Notes: generated from the sequence alone by a model not told the origin. A stretch of 64,000 nucleotides of DNA from Maridesulfovibrio sp. (GCF_963677005.1 NZ_OY781616.1:3481001-3545000); one strand, 5' to 3'. Counted from the stretch's first letter, positions 10,237-20,210 are shown. Numbers and translations: made by a program.

Positions 10237-10256
10237 TTCAAAAGTGGAGAAATTTT

Positions 10257-11117
10257 ATGCAGGTTCTTAACGGTAAAGAGACGGCTCTGACCATTCGTGA
10301 AGAGCTGAAAGTGGAAATAGACGGACTCAAGGAAAAATACGGCAGGGCACCCGGTCTGGCAGTCATTCTGGTGGGTGAAGATCCCGCCTCGCAGGTTTAT
10401 GTGCGCAACAAGGAAATTGCCTGCGAGAAGGCCGGTATTGTTTCCTCGGCCCACAGAATCGATGCGGGTGTTTCACAGCAGGATCTTGAGGATCTTATTC
10501 AGAAGCTCAACAGGGATGACAGCATTGACGGCATTCTGCTGCAGCTTCCCCTTCCCAAGGGGCTGGACAGCCAGCGCTGCCTTGAACTGATCGATCCCGG
10601 CAAGGATGTGGACGGCTTCCATCCCATGAACGTAGGCAAGCTCATGCTCGGTCTGCCCGGATTCCGTTCCTGCACCCCTGCGGGCATTATGACTCTGCTG
10701 GAACGCTACAACCTGCCCACCAGCGGCAAAAAGGCCGTTGTGGTAGGCCGTTCCAACATTGTAGGCAAGCCGCTCGCCATGATGCTCATGCAGTACGGTG
10801 ATTTCGCCAACGCCACGGTCACAGTCTGCCATTCCCGCACGGCCGACCTTGCCGAGGAAGTCAAATCCGCGGATTTCGTTTTTGCTGCCATCGGCATCCC
10901 CAAGTTTATCAAGAAAGAGATGGTCAAGGACGGCGCGGTAGTTGTGGACGTAGGCATCAACCGCACGGATGACGGTCTGGTCGGCGACTGCGATTACGCC
11001 GCCCTTGAAGATGTTGCCAGCGCCATGACCCCGGTTCCCGGCGGTGTCGGCCCCATGACCATAGCCCAGCTTCTTATAAATACCGTACAGGCTTATCGGG
11101 AGCATGTCGGAGCTTAG
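10257..11117 (+). CDS. folD: Bifunctional methylene-THF dehydrogenase / methenyl-THF cyclohydrolase
   Basis: FolD interconverts 5,10-methylene-, methenyl- and 10-formyl-tetrahydrofolate, supplying one-carbon units to purine and amino-acid synthesis. The 286-residue protein shows [20 protein letters not shown] (catalytic YxxxK), LLQLPLPKG, the [16 protein letters not shown] loop, the nucleotide-binding [17 protein letters not shown] and [15 protein letters not shown]. An open frame extends back to 10155 across repeat copy A, but the ATG at 10257 gives the family N-terminus (MQVLNGKE) behind GTGGAG. A strong terminator follows. Confidence 0.97.
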   Translation: MQVLNGKETALTIREELKVEIDGLKEKYGRAPGLAVILVGEDPASQVYVRNKEIACEKAGIVSSAHRIDAGVSQQDLEDLIQKLNRDDSIDGILLQLPLPKGLDSQRCLELIDPGKDVDGFHPMNVGKLMLGLPGFRSCTPAGIMTLLERYNLPTSGKKAVVVGRSNIVGKPLAMMLMQYGDFANATVTVCHSRTADLAEEVKSADFVFAAIGIPKFIKKEMVKDGAVVVDVGINRTDDGLVGDCDYAALEDVASAMTPVPGGVGPMTIAQLLINTVQAYREHVGA

Positions 11118-11145
11118 GTCTTTAGGATTTTATGTTCGGAAATTG

Positions 11146-11181
11146 AAACTCCCTGTCTCGTGCGAGGCAGGGAGTTTTTTT
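11146..11181 (+). terminator. Terminator of folD
   Basis: AAACTCCCTG(T)CTCG / CGAG(G)CAGGGAGTTT is followed by a run of T. The A-rich left side also lets it act on the convergent alcohol dehydrogenase transcript. Confidence 0.88.
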
Positions 11182-11229
11182 ACTCTTCCTATATAATTGG
11201 AAACAATTCCAACTCAATTAATCCAGCCG

Positions 11230-12420
11230 TTACCCTTCAAATACCTTTTTAAATATTCCCACAACCTCTTCCTTGCTCATCGTGTAGGGATCAAGGGTGA
11301 ACAGGAATCCCATGGCGGTCATGGCGTTTTCGGCCAGGGCTTCGCACTGGGACTTGTCGAGCTTGAAGTCGTTAATGTTCAGGTCATCACAGCCGATGTT
11401 TTTTATCAGATTCTTGAGTGCGCTGATAAAAGCCATGGGCCGTTCGTTTTCGGGCAGCGCGTCCACGTCAACACCCATTGCTTTTGCCATTGCCGGGAAC
11501 CTTTCTGGCACCTTTCCGGCCATGAAGCTGAAGTAGGGGATGGAAAGCATGATCAGCCCCGCACCGTGGGTTACGGAAGGATCGAACGCGGAAAAGGCGT
11601 GCTCCATGGAATGCTGGGAGATGCAGCTTGATGTGGATTCCACAAGCCCGGACTGGGTGCTGGCCCAGGCCAGAGCGGTACGGGCTTCCATGTCGCTGCC
11701 GTCTTTCACTGCGCGGGGCAGGTATTCATTGATCAACTGGATGGAACCGAGCGCAAAATGGTCGCTGGCAGGCTGGCTGCAGGTGGCCAGATAGCCTTCG
11801 GCAGCGTGGAAGAATGCATCCATGCCCTGATATGCAGTCAGGCGCGGCGGTACGCTGACCATCAGTTCGGGGTCGACAATGGAGATTACCGGAAATGTTT
11901 CGGGAATCAGGCCGAAACCGATTTTTTCCTGCGTTTCCATGTTGGTGATAACCGTCCACGGATCGGCCTCTGTGCCTGTGCCGGCAGTGGTGGGAATGGT
12001 TACAAGCGGCAGCACCGGTTCGGTTACGGGCTGGCCCTTACCAGTTCCGCCGTGGATGTAATCCCAGTAATGGCCGGGGTTGTTGACCATTATGGCGATA
12101 GATTTAGCGGAGTCGATCGGGCTTCCGCCGCCCAGTCCTATGATGAAGTCGCATCCGTTGTCACGGGCACCCTGTGCTCCTTCCATGACGTGATCAACTA
12201 TGGGGTTGGGCAGGATTTTGTTGAAAACCACCGATTCTATTCCGTGTGCCTTGAGACCGGCCTGCACCATATCGAGGTATCCGAACTTGATTACTGATTT
12301 GCCGGCAGTGGTTACGATCAGGGCTTTTTTACCGGGAAGGGGAAGTGTAGCGAGTTCTTTGATCCGGCCGGGACCGAAAACAATGTTCGTGGGGATAAAA
12401 AAATTGAATGTTGAATTCAT
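11230..12420 (-). CDS. Iron-containing (group III) alcohol dehydrogenase
   Basis: This is a cytoplasmic NAD(P)-dependent, metal-containing alcohol dehydrogenase of 396 residues; the substrate is not predictable. Seen are the nucleotide-binding GGGSPIDSAKSIA, the loop TIPTTAGTGTEADPWTVI, and the metal ligands D and H in DAFFHAAEG plus the two further His of HSMEHAFSAFDPSVTHG. In Desulfovibrio-type organisms such enzymes serve ethanol or aldehyde metabolism; that role here is inference. It converges on folD and is divergent from the HD-GYP gene. Confidence 0.93.
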   Translation of the reverse strand: MNSTFNFFIPTNIVFGPGRIKELATLPLPGKKALIVTTAGKSVIKFGYLDMVQAGLKAHGIESVVFNKILPNPIVDHVMEGAQGARDNGCDFIIGLGGGSPIDSAKSIAIMVNNPGHYWDYIHGGTGKGQPVTEPVLPLVTIPTTAGTGTEADPWTVITNMETQEKIGFGLIPETFPVISIVDPELMVSVPPRLTAYQGMDAFFHAAEGYLATCSQPASDHFALGSIQLINEYLPRAVKDGSDMEARTALAWASTQSGLVESTSSCISQHSMEHAFSAFDPSVTHGAGLIMLSIPYFSFMAGKVPERFPAMAKAMGVDVDALPENERPMAFISALKNLIKNIGCDDLNINDFKLDKSQCEALAENAMTAMGFLFTLDPYTMSKEEVVGIFKKVFEG

Positions 12421-12532
12421 AATATGCTCCTGTTCACTTGTTTGACAGCAGGATTCCCTGCTTTTGATACAAACCTGTATATACGTACACGGACTTTACA
12501 ACAACATGCGGTTAGTGAGAATAGAGTAATGG

Positions 12533-13405
12533 TTGAAAAACGGAAAAAAGCACCACAACTCGCAACCCCGGACAGAACCGATGAAAGGCATAACCGAATT
12601 ATTGACCTGTATACAGGAGATTTCCGGCGGCAATTATTCAAACGACATCATGCAGTTGACCACGGATGCATATGATCCTCTGATTCAGGAACTGGCGGAA
12701 TCAGTGGGGCTGATGATGGTGCGCATCGAGGCTCGTGAATTCGAACTTGAACAGGCCAACCGGGACCTGCAAAATAATATTCTGGCCACAATTCGGGCCG
12801 TTGCGAGGGGGCTCAGCCTGCGCGATCCCTACACCCGCGGACATGGTGAGCGGGTCGGAATATATTGTAAACGTCTGGCCCGGAGACTTGGCTGGGGCAG
12901 GGACGATGTCTGGACCGTACATGTGGCCGGAACATTGCACGATATGGGCAAGATCGGCTTCAGTGACCGGCTGATTCAGAATATCGATACAAAAGTCGAT
13001 GACGAGATGCTTTCCGAAATCCGCCAGCACCCGGAATGGGGATTTTACATGCTGCGCGGGCTTGATTTTCTCGGCTCCGCGCTGGATTACGTGCGCTCCC
13101 ATCATGAACGGCTTGACGGCACCGGCTACCCGAACGGCCTCAGCGGGGATGATATTCTGCCCGGAGCGCGCATTCTCAGCATTGCCGATGTCTTTGATGC
13201 CGTAACATCAACTCGTTCCTATCAGGAAGCAATGGACCTTGATAAAGCCTTCGCCATTCTGCGCAGGCTTGCAGGCCCCTCGCTTGATCCTGATTTCGTG
13301 GAAGTTTTCATTTCAGAGATCAGGGAAAACGGGCTTGAAGATGTTGAAAACAACTTCACCACCTGTGCTGTCCACGGCAGTGGGCCGGATGAAAGCGACA
13401 AATAA
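12533..13405 (+). CDS. HD-GYP domain protein, probable c-di-GMP phosphodiesterase
   Basis: An HD-GYP domain fills most of the protein: SLRDPYTRGHGERV, the HD pair in TLHDMGKIG, HHERLDGTGYPNGL (the GYP signature) and SIADVFDAVTSTRSYQ. Such domains hydrolyse c-di-GMP to pGpG or GMP. The ~75 residues before it are helical with no recognisable sensor, and there is no membrane segment, so it is probably cytosolic. The start is uncertain: TTG at 12533 has a weak purine run, and an in-frame ATG at 12581 lacks one. The c-di-GMP link is of interest given the LapA-type adhesin at the end of the window. Confidence 0.88.
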   Translation: MKNGKKHHNSQPRTEPMKGITELLTCIQEISGGNYSNDIMQLTTDAYDPLIQELAESVGLMMVRIEAREFELEQANRDLQNNILATIRAVARGLSLRDPYTRGHGERVGIYCKRLARRLGWGRDDVWTVHVAGTLHDMGKIGFSDRLIQNIDTKVDDEMLSEIRQHPEWGFYMLRGLDFLGSALDYVRSHHERLDGTGYPNGLSGDDILPGARILSIADVFDAVTSTRSYQEAMDLDKAFAILRRLAGPSLDPDFVEVFISEIRENGLEDVENNFTTCAVHGSGPDESDK

Positions 13406-13779
13406 ATTATCAATAATTGTTCCTGATAGCCTTGCCTGCCACCGAACAGTGTTTATAATCTGCATTCGTCTTAATTTTTCATGAAGAAATTTTGTGGGCT
13501 GAAAGGTTTCCGGTCTGGAAAACGTATCGGCTTCAGCTTTCCGGTCTCGAAGAGTTAATTTTACAGCTGCCGGTTTTATATCTGACTGCGCACTGAAAAA
13601 CGTTCGTTTTATTTTGATTGACTTTATGTTAATTGTAGATAGACATATGCTTGAGGCGTGGCAAAAAATAGAGTGTAATTTCGGGATATGGTCTTTTCTT
13701 CAGCCTCATAATTTTCATGAGCAGCTTTTCCACCTCCACTGCCGCCGCATTTGCGAACACAGCGGCAAAGGCAATCATA
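13406..13779. other. Intergenic region upstream of uvrA
   Basis: About 370 bp without a supported gene. Apart from the promoter candidate at 13432-13459, I see no structured element and no clear LexA box. Confidence 0.5.
13432..13459 (+). promoter_or_regulatory. Candidate sigma-70 promoter upstream of uvrA
   Basis: TTGCCT (4/6), a 16-nt spacer and a perfect TATAAT. It would leave a leader of about 310 nt before uvrA, so a nearer promoter is also possible. Confidence 0.35.
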
Positions 13780-16527
13780 ATGAGTAATAAATCCATACAT
13801 ATTGAAGGGGCAAGACAGCACAACCTCAAAGACCTTGATCTGGATATTCCCAGAGATCAGCTGGTTGTGGTCTGCGGACCTTCCGGGTCGGGAAAATCGA
13901 CCCTTTCGTTCGACATCGTTTATGCAGAAGGGCAGCGCAGGTATGTGGAATCCCTGTCCGCTTATGCCCGGCAGTTCCTGCCGCAGCTGGACAAGCCGCA
14001 GGTTGACAAGATCGAAGGGCTGTCCCCGGCCATCTCTCTGGAGCAGCAGACCACTTCGCGCAACCCCCGGTCCACAGTCGGAACCGTGACCGAGATATAC
14101 GATTTTCTGCGCGTGTTTTTCGCCAGACTGGGAAAATTTCACTGTCCCGAATGCGGCACGCCTATCGAGGCGCAGACCTCGGACCAGATACTGGAAAGAA
14201 TCATGGCCCTTGGAGAGGGGACCAGGTTCATGCTGCTCGCCCCGCTGGTGGATCACCAGAAGGGCACACATAAGGATCTGTTCAAAAAGCTCAAAAAGGA
14301 AGGGTTTGTTCGTGTCCGGGTGAACGGGCAGATTTATTCCATTGATGAAGTCCCCGAGCTTGAAAAGAACAAGAAACATTCCGTGGACCTTGTGGTGGAC
14401 AGGCTCGTCATCAAAGGGGACGTGAAAAAACGTCTTGGCGATTCTCTGGAGCTTGCCCTGCGTTACGGGGATGAGTCCATTGTCGTTTCGCTGGTGGGCG
14501 GCGAGGACATCTATCTCTCGACTATGTCGACATGTCCTTCATGCAAGATCAGCATGCCCAAGCTTTCGCCGCAGCTGTTTTCCTTCAACAGTCCTCAGGG
14601 GGCCTGTACTCTCTGCTCCGGTATCGGCAGCGTGGAATACTACGAGCCGGAACTGCTGGCGCCTAACAAGGGACTGTCCCTCAAGGGCGGAGCTGTGATT
14701 CCGTGGAAATCCCCACGCATGTTCGAACGTTACGAGGAGGATTTCCGGGCACTGGGGAAAAAGCACGGATTCAAAGTTGATACGCCGCTGAGTGAATTTT
14801 CGGAAAAAGCACGCAAGGCCCTTTTTTACGGTGACAAAGCGCTGGGATGGGAAGGCGTGGTTGATCTGCTGGAGATCGGTCACAATCTTGGCAGTATCTG
14901 GCGGGATGAGCTGGCAAGGTTCCGGCAGTCGCGGCCCTGTCCGGCCTGCGGCGGGGCAAGATTGCGGCCCGAATCTCTGGCAGTCAAGGTCGCTGGAGTT
15001 TCCATTTTCGATTTCTGTTCCATGTCCATCCAGAAGGCCCTTGAGTGGCTGAACGGTCTGGAGTTTGCCGGGCATGAGAACCTCATTGCCGAACCGCTGC
15101 TCAAGGAACTGACCCATAGGCTCGGCTTCATGGTCAACGTGGGGCTTGATTACCTGAATCTCGGACGTAACATGGCGACTCTTTCCGGCGGGGAGGCTCA
15201 GCGCATCCGGCTTGCAGGTCAGCTCGGTTCCGGTCTGGTCGGGGTTACGTATGTTCTGGACGAGCCTTCCATCGGCTTGCACCCCCGTGACAATGAACGG
15301 CTGCTTGAAACCCTGCGTTCACTGCAGTCCCGCGGGAATACCGTTCTGGTGGTGGAGCATGATGAATCCACTATTCGCCATGCCGACCACGTCATTGAAC
15401 TCGGCCCCGGATCGGGAATGCTGGGCGGGGAGATTGTTTTTCAGGGCAGTGTGGATGATCTGCTCGGAAAGTCGCAGTCCCTGACGGCCAAATATCTGCG
15501 CGGGGAATTGTCGCTGGATAAGCCTGAGAAGAGGCGCGAACCCAAGGATTGGATCAGCCTCAAAGGGGTGAGGACCAACAACCTCAAGAATCTGGATGTG
15601 GACATTCCGCTTGGCGTGCTCTGCTGTTTTACCGGGGTTTCCGGTTCCGGCAAGAGTTCGCTGGTGGTGGATTCCCTGTACAAGCATCTGGCACTTGCCC
15701 GCGGGGTCAAGGTGGATCAGCCGGGGCTTATTGACGGCATCGGTGGAATCGAGAAGATCGAGAAGGTTATTTCCATAGACCAGTCTCCCATAGGCAGGAC
15801 TCCGCGTTCAAACCCGGCCACCTACACCAAGATATTTGATGAAATCCGCAAGGTTTTTACTGCCTCCAAAGAGGCCCGCAAACGCGGCTACAAGCCCGGA
15901 AGATTCAGTTTCAACGTGCGCGGAGGTCGGTGCGAGGCCTGTAAGGGTGACGGCCAGATACGTGTTGAAATGCATTTTCTGCCGGATGTGTATGTCACCT
16001 GTGATGTCTGCAAAGGAAGGCGCTACAACAGCCAGACCCTTGAAGTGGACTACAAGGGGCGTAATATTGCCGAAGTTCTGGATATGACCGTGCGGCAGGC
16101 CAAGGCTTTTTTTGAAAATCACCCCACGCTCAAGCGAAGGCTGGAAGTGCTGGAACAGGTCGGGCTGGAATATCTGCAGCTGGGCCAGCCGGCCACGACC
16201 CTGTCCGGCGGTGAGGCCCAGAGGATCAAAATTTCCCGCGAGCTTGGTAAACGCAGCCTGCCCGGTACTCTCTATATACTGGACGAGCCGACTACCGGAC
16301 TGCATATGCACGAGGTCGGGAAACTGATCAAGGTTCTGCAACAGTTGGTGGACAAGGGAGCAACGGTCATTGTCATCGAGCACAATACCGATGTCATCCG
16401 GGCCTCGGATTATGTTTTCGATCTGGGGCCGGGAGGCGGAGAGTCCGGCGGCCGGATAGTGGCCGAAGGCACTCCGGAAGAGATCATTGCCAACCCAGAT
16501 TCCGTGACCGGCAGATTTATTGTCTGA
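13780..16527 (+). CDS. uvrA: Excinuclease ABC subunit A
   Basis: UvrA is the damage-recognition ATPase of nucleotide excision repair, loading UvrB onto lesions. At 915 residues it has both ABC modules: Walker [13 protein letters not shown] and GVSGSGKSSLVV; signatures LSGGEAQRIRLA and LSGGEAQRIKIS; Walker B VLDEPSIGLHP and ILDEPTTGLHM. It also has the zinc-finger cysteines (CPEC, CPSCK, CTLC, CEACKGDGQI, CDVCKG). The frame opens at 13717, but MSNKSIHIEGARQHNLK from 13780 matches the family N-terminus and AAAGG lies 13 nt before it. It stands alone here. Confidence 0.98.
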   Translation: MSNKSIHIEGARQHNLKDLDLDIPRDQLVVVCGPSGSGKSTLSFDIVYAEGQRRYVESLSAYARQFLPQLDKPQVDKIEGLSPAISLEQQTTSRNPRSTVGTVTEIYDFLRVFFARLGKFHCPECGTPIEAQTSDQILERIMALGEGTRFMLLAPLVDHQKGTHKDLFKKLKKEGFVRVRVNGQIYSIDEVPELEKNKKHSVDLVVDRLVIKGDVKKRLGDSLELALRYGDESIVVSLVGGEDIYLSTMSTCPSCKISMPKLSPQLFSFNSPQGACTLCSGIGSVEYYEPELLAPNKGLSLKGGAVIPWKSPRMFERYEEDFRALGKKHGFKVDTPLSEFSEKARKALFYGDKALGWEGVVDLLEIGHNLGSIWRDELARFRQSRPCPACGGARLRPESLAVKVAGVSIFDFCSMSIQKALEWLNGLEFAGHENLIAEPLLKELTHRLGFMVNVGLDYLNLGRNMATLSGGEAQRIRLAGQLGSGLVGVTYVLDEPSIGLHPRDNERLLETLRSLQSRGNTVLVVEHDESTIRHADHVIELGPGSGMLGGEIVFQGSVDDLLGKSQSLTAKYLRGELSLDKPEKRREPKDWISLKGVRTNNLKNLDVDIPLGVLCCFTGVSGSGKSSLVVDSLYKHLALARGVKVDQPGLIDGIGGIEKIEKVISIDQSPIGRTPRSNPATYTKIFDEIRKVFTASKEARKRGYKPGRFSFNVRGGRCEACKGDGQIRVEMHFLPDVYVTCDVCKGRRYNSQTLEVDYKGRNIAEVLDMTVRQAKAFFENHPTLKRRLEVLEQVGLEYLQLGQPATTLSGGEAQRIKISRELGKRSLPGTLYILDEPTTGLHMHEVGKLIKVLQQLVDKGATVIVIEHNTDVIRASDYVFDLGPGGGESGGRIVAEGTPEEIIANPDSVTGRFIV

Positions 16528-16649
16528 TTTTAATTCCGGCCTGCCGGCAGGGCGGCTGAACGTGTTTTGAACAGCATGTGTGTTTAAAACATGGCGATAA
16601 TACAGGCAGTTATCTGTGTTTTGTACACCATGTTGAAAAGTCGGTGTTG

Positions 16650-17369
16650 TTATTGTTCATGATTCATCCAGGAGGGGACCAGCGGACCTGCCTCGCCCAG
16701 TTCCTTCTCAAGAGCGTCAACGTCCGGTTCTATCATTCTGACCAGTCGCCAGTATTTGGGTGAATGATTCAGATGGACTGTGTGGCAGAGTTCATGGATG
16801 AGCACGTAGCGCACCAGTCTGTAGGGCAGGAACATGAGTTTCATGTTGAGATTGATGTTGCCCCTGGCCGAGCAACTGCCCCAGCGTTTCCGCTGCGAGC
16901 GGATGGTCATCCTGCCGAAAGGAAGGTTCAGTTCTGCGGAAAGGTTGCGCAATTCAGGTCCGAGAAACAGTCTGGCCCTGTCGCGGACAAATTTTTTTAG
17001 CAGGTAAAGCTCTTCCTCATCGGTCCATTCGCTGCCGCTCAGTTGAAGCCTGTTGACGTTGACCCGCAGGGTCAGGCCCTGTTTGTTGTTTCTGACTCTG
17101 CTTACTTCGAAAATTTTTTCGGCAGCAGTAAGAGTGATTCTGTCAGGCAGGACCAGTTGCGGTTTTTCGAGAAAAAGTCCTTTGTTTTCGAGCCTGCGTA
17201 TGTTTGTTTCGATCCACTCGCGCCTTTTTTCCAGAAAACCGGGAACTTCTTTTGGATTTACTCCTCTGGGCAGCACCACTTCTATCCCTTTATCCGGGAT
17301 GAGTTTGATGATTACGTTTTTGGCGCGGGGGCTGATTCTTACACAGTATGGTGGAGGAAAATCGGGCAT
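16650..17369 (-). CDS. YgjP-like zinc metallopeptidase
   Basis: This 239-residue protein belongs to the YgjP/WLM (former DUF45) group. It has a zincin HExxH-like motif HELCHTVHLNHSPKYW, giving HELCH plus a downstream His, and the family segment RMTIRSQRKRWGSCSARGNINLN. There is no signal peptide, so it should be cytoplasmic. The substrate is unknown; some relatives are annotated as M48-type peptidases. The start at 17369 has AAGGATAA upstream. It converges on uvrA. Confidence 0.87.
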   Translation of the reverse strand: MPDFPPPYCVRISPRAKNVIIKLIPDKGIEVVLPRGVNPKEVPGFLEKRREWIETNIRRLENKGLFLEKPQLVLPDRITLTAAEKIFEVSRVRNNKQGLTLRVNVNRLQLSGSEWTDEEELYLLKKFVRDRARLFLGPELRNLSAELNLPFGRMTIRSQRKRWGSCSARGNINLNMKLMFLPYRLVRYVLIHELCHTVHLNHSPKYWRLVRMIEPDVDALEKELGEAGPLVPSWMNHEQ

Positions 17370-17619
17370 TGGAATTATCCTTTGCAGGTATCGGCGTTGC
17401 CGGAATTATTCATGAACGCAGTATCAGAGGGATGGAAAGAGTAGTTCCGGTATGCTTTCCGGTTCATGCATAGTCCCCGCCTGGCGGCTGTGTCCAGCTA
17501 TCAGGGGACGTTTGATTCATACTGTTTTTTTACTTGTCTTATACCGGACACGGGTTTAGCTTTTTCCTCCTGCTTTGCACCGCTTCCATTAGCAATATCA
17601 CCATTCCAAGGATATAATC

Positions 17620-18777
17620 GTGACCATCAAGAACATCAGTTCCCGTAAAATGTATATTTTTCTGCTTGTCCTGACCATAGCCACTGCTATCGGTTTTCAG
17701 GGCTGGCGCACACTGCTGAACAACTTTGCGGTCGAGGTCGCTAAACTCGATGGCGGTGAGTTCGGGTTTGTCGGTTCGATCAGGGAGATTCCCGGTTTTC
17801 TGTCCCTGCTTGTTATCTACGTGCTTGTTTTTATCAAGGAGCACCGGCTGGCCGCCTTAGCTGTAATCGTTATGGGACTCGGGATTTCAATTACCGGTTT
17901 TATGCCGTCCTTTGCCGGGATCGCGTTCACAACTCTGCTCATGTCTTTCGGGTTCCACTACTATGAAACCCTTAACCAGTCCCTGACTCTGCAGTATTTC
18001 GGCTATTCCGAGGCTCCGCTGGTCATGGGCCGGTTGCGCAGTCTGGCAGCGGCTACGAATATCGGCGTGGGCATTGTGATCCTGTCCATCTCCGACCATT
18101 TCAGCTACAGCCAGCTCTTTTTCGGAGCCGGGCTTATAACCGTGATTGCCGGTATCTACTGCTTTTTTCAGGATCCGTCTTCAACCGATATTCCTGTCCA
18201 GCATAAGAAGATGATCTTCCGGGCCCGTTACTGGCTCTTTTATGCCCTCAGTTTCATGGCCGGGGCAAGACGCCAGATTTTCGTGGCTTTTGCCGTTTTC
18301 CTGTTGGTCAAGAAGTTTGATTATTCCATCCAGGCTGTGGCGGGCTTGTTTGTGCTCAATAACGTCATTAACTATTTCATCAATCCGATCATCGCAAAAT
18401 CAGTGAACCGCTTCGGTGAGCGCAAGGTCCTTAGTCTGGAGTACGCCGCACTGGTGTTCATTTTTACTGCGTATGCATATACCGACAGCCCGGTTGTAGG
18501 CGGTATTCTCTATGTTCTGGACAATATTTTCTACAACTTTACCATGGCCATCAAAACCTTTTTCCAGAAGATTGCGGACCCCAAGGATATCGCCCCGAGC
18601 ATGGCGGTCAGCTTCACCATCAACCACATTGCCGCAGTCTTTGTTCCCGCTCTCGGGGGGCTGGCCTGGATGCAGGATTACAGGATCGTTTTTATCGGAG
18701 CGGCAATCCTTTCCGCTGTATCGTTTCTTTTCAGCCAGTTTATTGACCGCGAACTCCGGTTGAAAAGCAGGGCTTAG
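17620..18777 (+). CDS. Major facilitator superfamily transporter
   Basis: The 385-residue protein is almost entirely hydrophobic, with about 11-12 membrane segments. The family loop is relaxed (APLVMGRLRSLAAATNIG between segments 4 and 5), and a cytoplasmic hinge lies near residues 185-200 (QDPSSTDIPVQHKK). The start is GTG at 17620 behind AAGGA. Nothing in the sequence fixes the substrate. Neighbouring genes look functionally unrelated. Confidence 0.8.
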   Translation: MTIKNISSRKMYIFLLVLTIATAIGFQGWRTLLNNFAVEVAKLDGGEFGFVGSIREIPGFLSLLVIYVLVFIKEHRLAALAVIVMGLGISITGFMPSFAGIAFTTLLMSFGFHYYETLNQSLTLQYFGYSEAPLVMGRLRSLAAATNIGVGIVILSISDHFSYSQLFFGAGLITVIAGIYCFFQDPSSTDIPVQHKKMIFRARYWLFYALSFMAGARRQIFVAFAVFLLVKKFDYSIQAVAGLFVLNNVINYFINPIIAKSVNRFGERKVLSLEYAALVFIFTAYAYTDSPVVGGILYVLDNIFYNFTMAIKTFFQKIADPKDIAPSMAVSFTINHIAAVFVPALGGLAWMQDYRIVFIGAAILSAVSFLFSQFIDRELRLKSRA

Positions 18778-18913
18778 CGTGTAGATGGGCGGCAGGCATC
18801 CTTTCGAGGATAAATCTGGCGGCTTATGTCCTTTACAAACATCGGTAAATGGACAAAATTAGAATGCTCATAAACTGAGTTCATGGAACGAAGGTCTTTA
18901 GCGGAGATATCTG

Positions 18914-19258
18914 ATGGAAATAAATTCAAAAAAAGTCGACAAGGCATTGGTCCTTGGCGTCAGCGGGCGTCTGGACGCCATAACTTCACCTGATTTTGAA
19001 GAAAAGGTCTGTAAGTTCATAGACGGTGGTGAGACAAGGATTGTCTTTGACTTCAGTTCTCTGGAATATATATCCAGCGCGGGGCTTAGGGCCATACTTT
19101 TCGCGGCCAAGCGCATAAAGGAAATTGACGGGGCTGTTGCATTTTCCTGTATAACCGGAATGATCAGCGAAGTTTTTGAAATATCCGGGTTCGGGACCAT
19201 GTTTGAATTATACGATTCCGCCCTTGCGGCGGCCGAAGCTGTTTCAACCAGGGGCTGA
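18914..19258 (+). CDS. STAS-domain anti-sigma factor antagonist
   Basis: The 114-residue protein is a single STAS domain of the SpoIIAA/RsbV type. VLGVSGRLDAITSPDFE starts the fold, and DFSSLEYISSAGLRAILFA holds the Ser pair where partner-kinase phosphorylation normally occurs. Such proteins bind an anti-sigma kinase and free a sigma factor, or act in other partner-switching circuits. No cognate kinase or sigma gene is adjacent. GGAG lies 8 nt before the ATG. The next gene starts 2 bp later and is surely co-transcribed. Confidence 0.88.
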   Translation: MEINSKKVDKALVLGVSGRLDAITSPDFEEKVCKFIDGGETRIVFDFSSLEYISSAGLRAILFAAKRIKEIDGAVAFSCITGMISEVFEISGFGTMFELYDSALAAAEAVSTRG

Positions 19259-19260
19259 GC

Positions 19261-20043
19261 ATGGTCAAGGCTGTCCTGTCGGTTATACTGCTTGCGGTGC
19301 TTTGGGTAATACCTGCTCATGCAGATATGAATCCTGAGGACAGCGCGGAATTGAAAGCAGTGATCCGTCAGGTGCTGAAAGACAATCCCGACCTTCTTTT
19401 CGAAGCCCTGCAGGGGCACGAGGAAAGACTTTACGATCTGCTTCAGGTCGGGCTTGAGAAAAAAAACAAGGCGAAAATCCGGGCCGGAAGACTGCGGCAA
19501 CTCAAGAATCCCAAAGTGGCCGCCCTCCATCCTGAAAGACCTGTGTGGGGTAATCCTGACGGAGACATCTCCATAATTGTTTTTTCCGATTTCCAGAGCG
19601 CAACCTGCAGCCGGGCGGACGGAACCGTAATCAAGCTGCTTGGTGCCCATCCGGAGATCAGCTACCGGTTTCGGCATAATCCCCTCGGACTGCACAAGAT
19701 GTCCAGACAGGTGGCCCTTTATTATGAGGCCATTGCATTGCAGAATCATGATAAGGCCAAGCGTTTCAACCACATGGCTCTGACCGAGAGATTGAAAATC
19801 AAGAAAAACGGAACCTCGGAACTGGACCGGCTGGCCGCTTCCTGCGGTGTGGACATGGCCCGGTTGCGTAAGGAGTTGGCAGGCAAAAAGGTCGCCGAGA
19901 CAGTGGACGGAGATATCAGGGAGGCAAGAAAGCTCGGTTTTACTGCTTCTCCTGTATTTCTGGTGAACGGAGTAACTGTTACCGGAGCCGCTCCGCTGGA
20001 AGAGTTCGAGGAAGTTATTGATATGATCCGGTCCGGTAAGTAG
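19261..20043 (+). CDS. DsbA-like periplasmic protein lacking the CxxC active site
   Basis: The protein has a clear signal peptide (residues 1-21, ending AHA-D), a helical N-terminal part, and a DsbA/Com1-type thioredoxin fold from about residue 100 (ISIIVFSDFQ...). Where relatives have FxxCPYC, it has Q-S-A-T-C: the nucleophilic Cys is replaced by S113 and only C116 remains. The cis-Pro segment TASPVFLVNG is intact. It therefore cannot carry out normal dithiol oxidation. A single Cys near residue 194 could be a partner, or the protein may be a monothiol isomerase or a non-redox chaperone. It is coupled to the STAS gene (2-bp gap). Confidence 0.85.
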   Translation: MVKAVLSVILLAVLWVIPAHADMNPEDSAELKAVIRQVLKDNPDLLFEALQGHEERLYDLLQVGLEKKNKAKIRAGRLRQLKNPKVAALHPERPVWGNPDGDISIIVFSDFQSATCSRADGTVIKLLGAHPEISYRFRHNPLGLHKMSRQVALYYEAIALQNHDKAKRFNHMALTERLKIKKNGTSELDRLAASCGVDMARLRKELAGKKVAETVDGDIREARKLGFTASPVFLVNGVTVTGAAPLEEFEEVIDMIRSGK

Positions 20044-20210
20044 GGCTTTTCCGAGATTCTTTTTTATGGGCATTCTCTGCCTTGATTGTGTATTATAATA
20101 TCCCATTCCGCCATTTACGTATCCTGAAATTACGTGTTACAAGTGTTACAGCACGTTAATTCCTCACACCTTTTTTCATACAAAAGCCCCCAAAGCGAAA
20201 GCGAGACATA

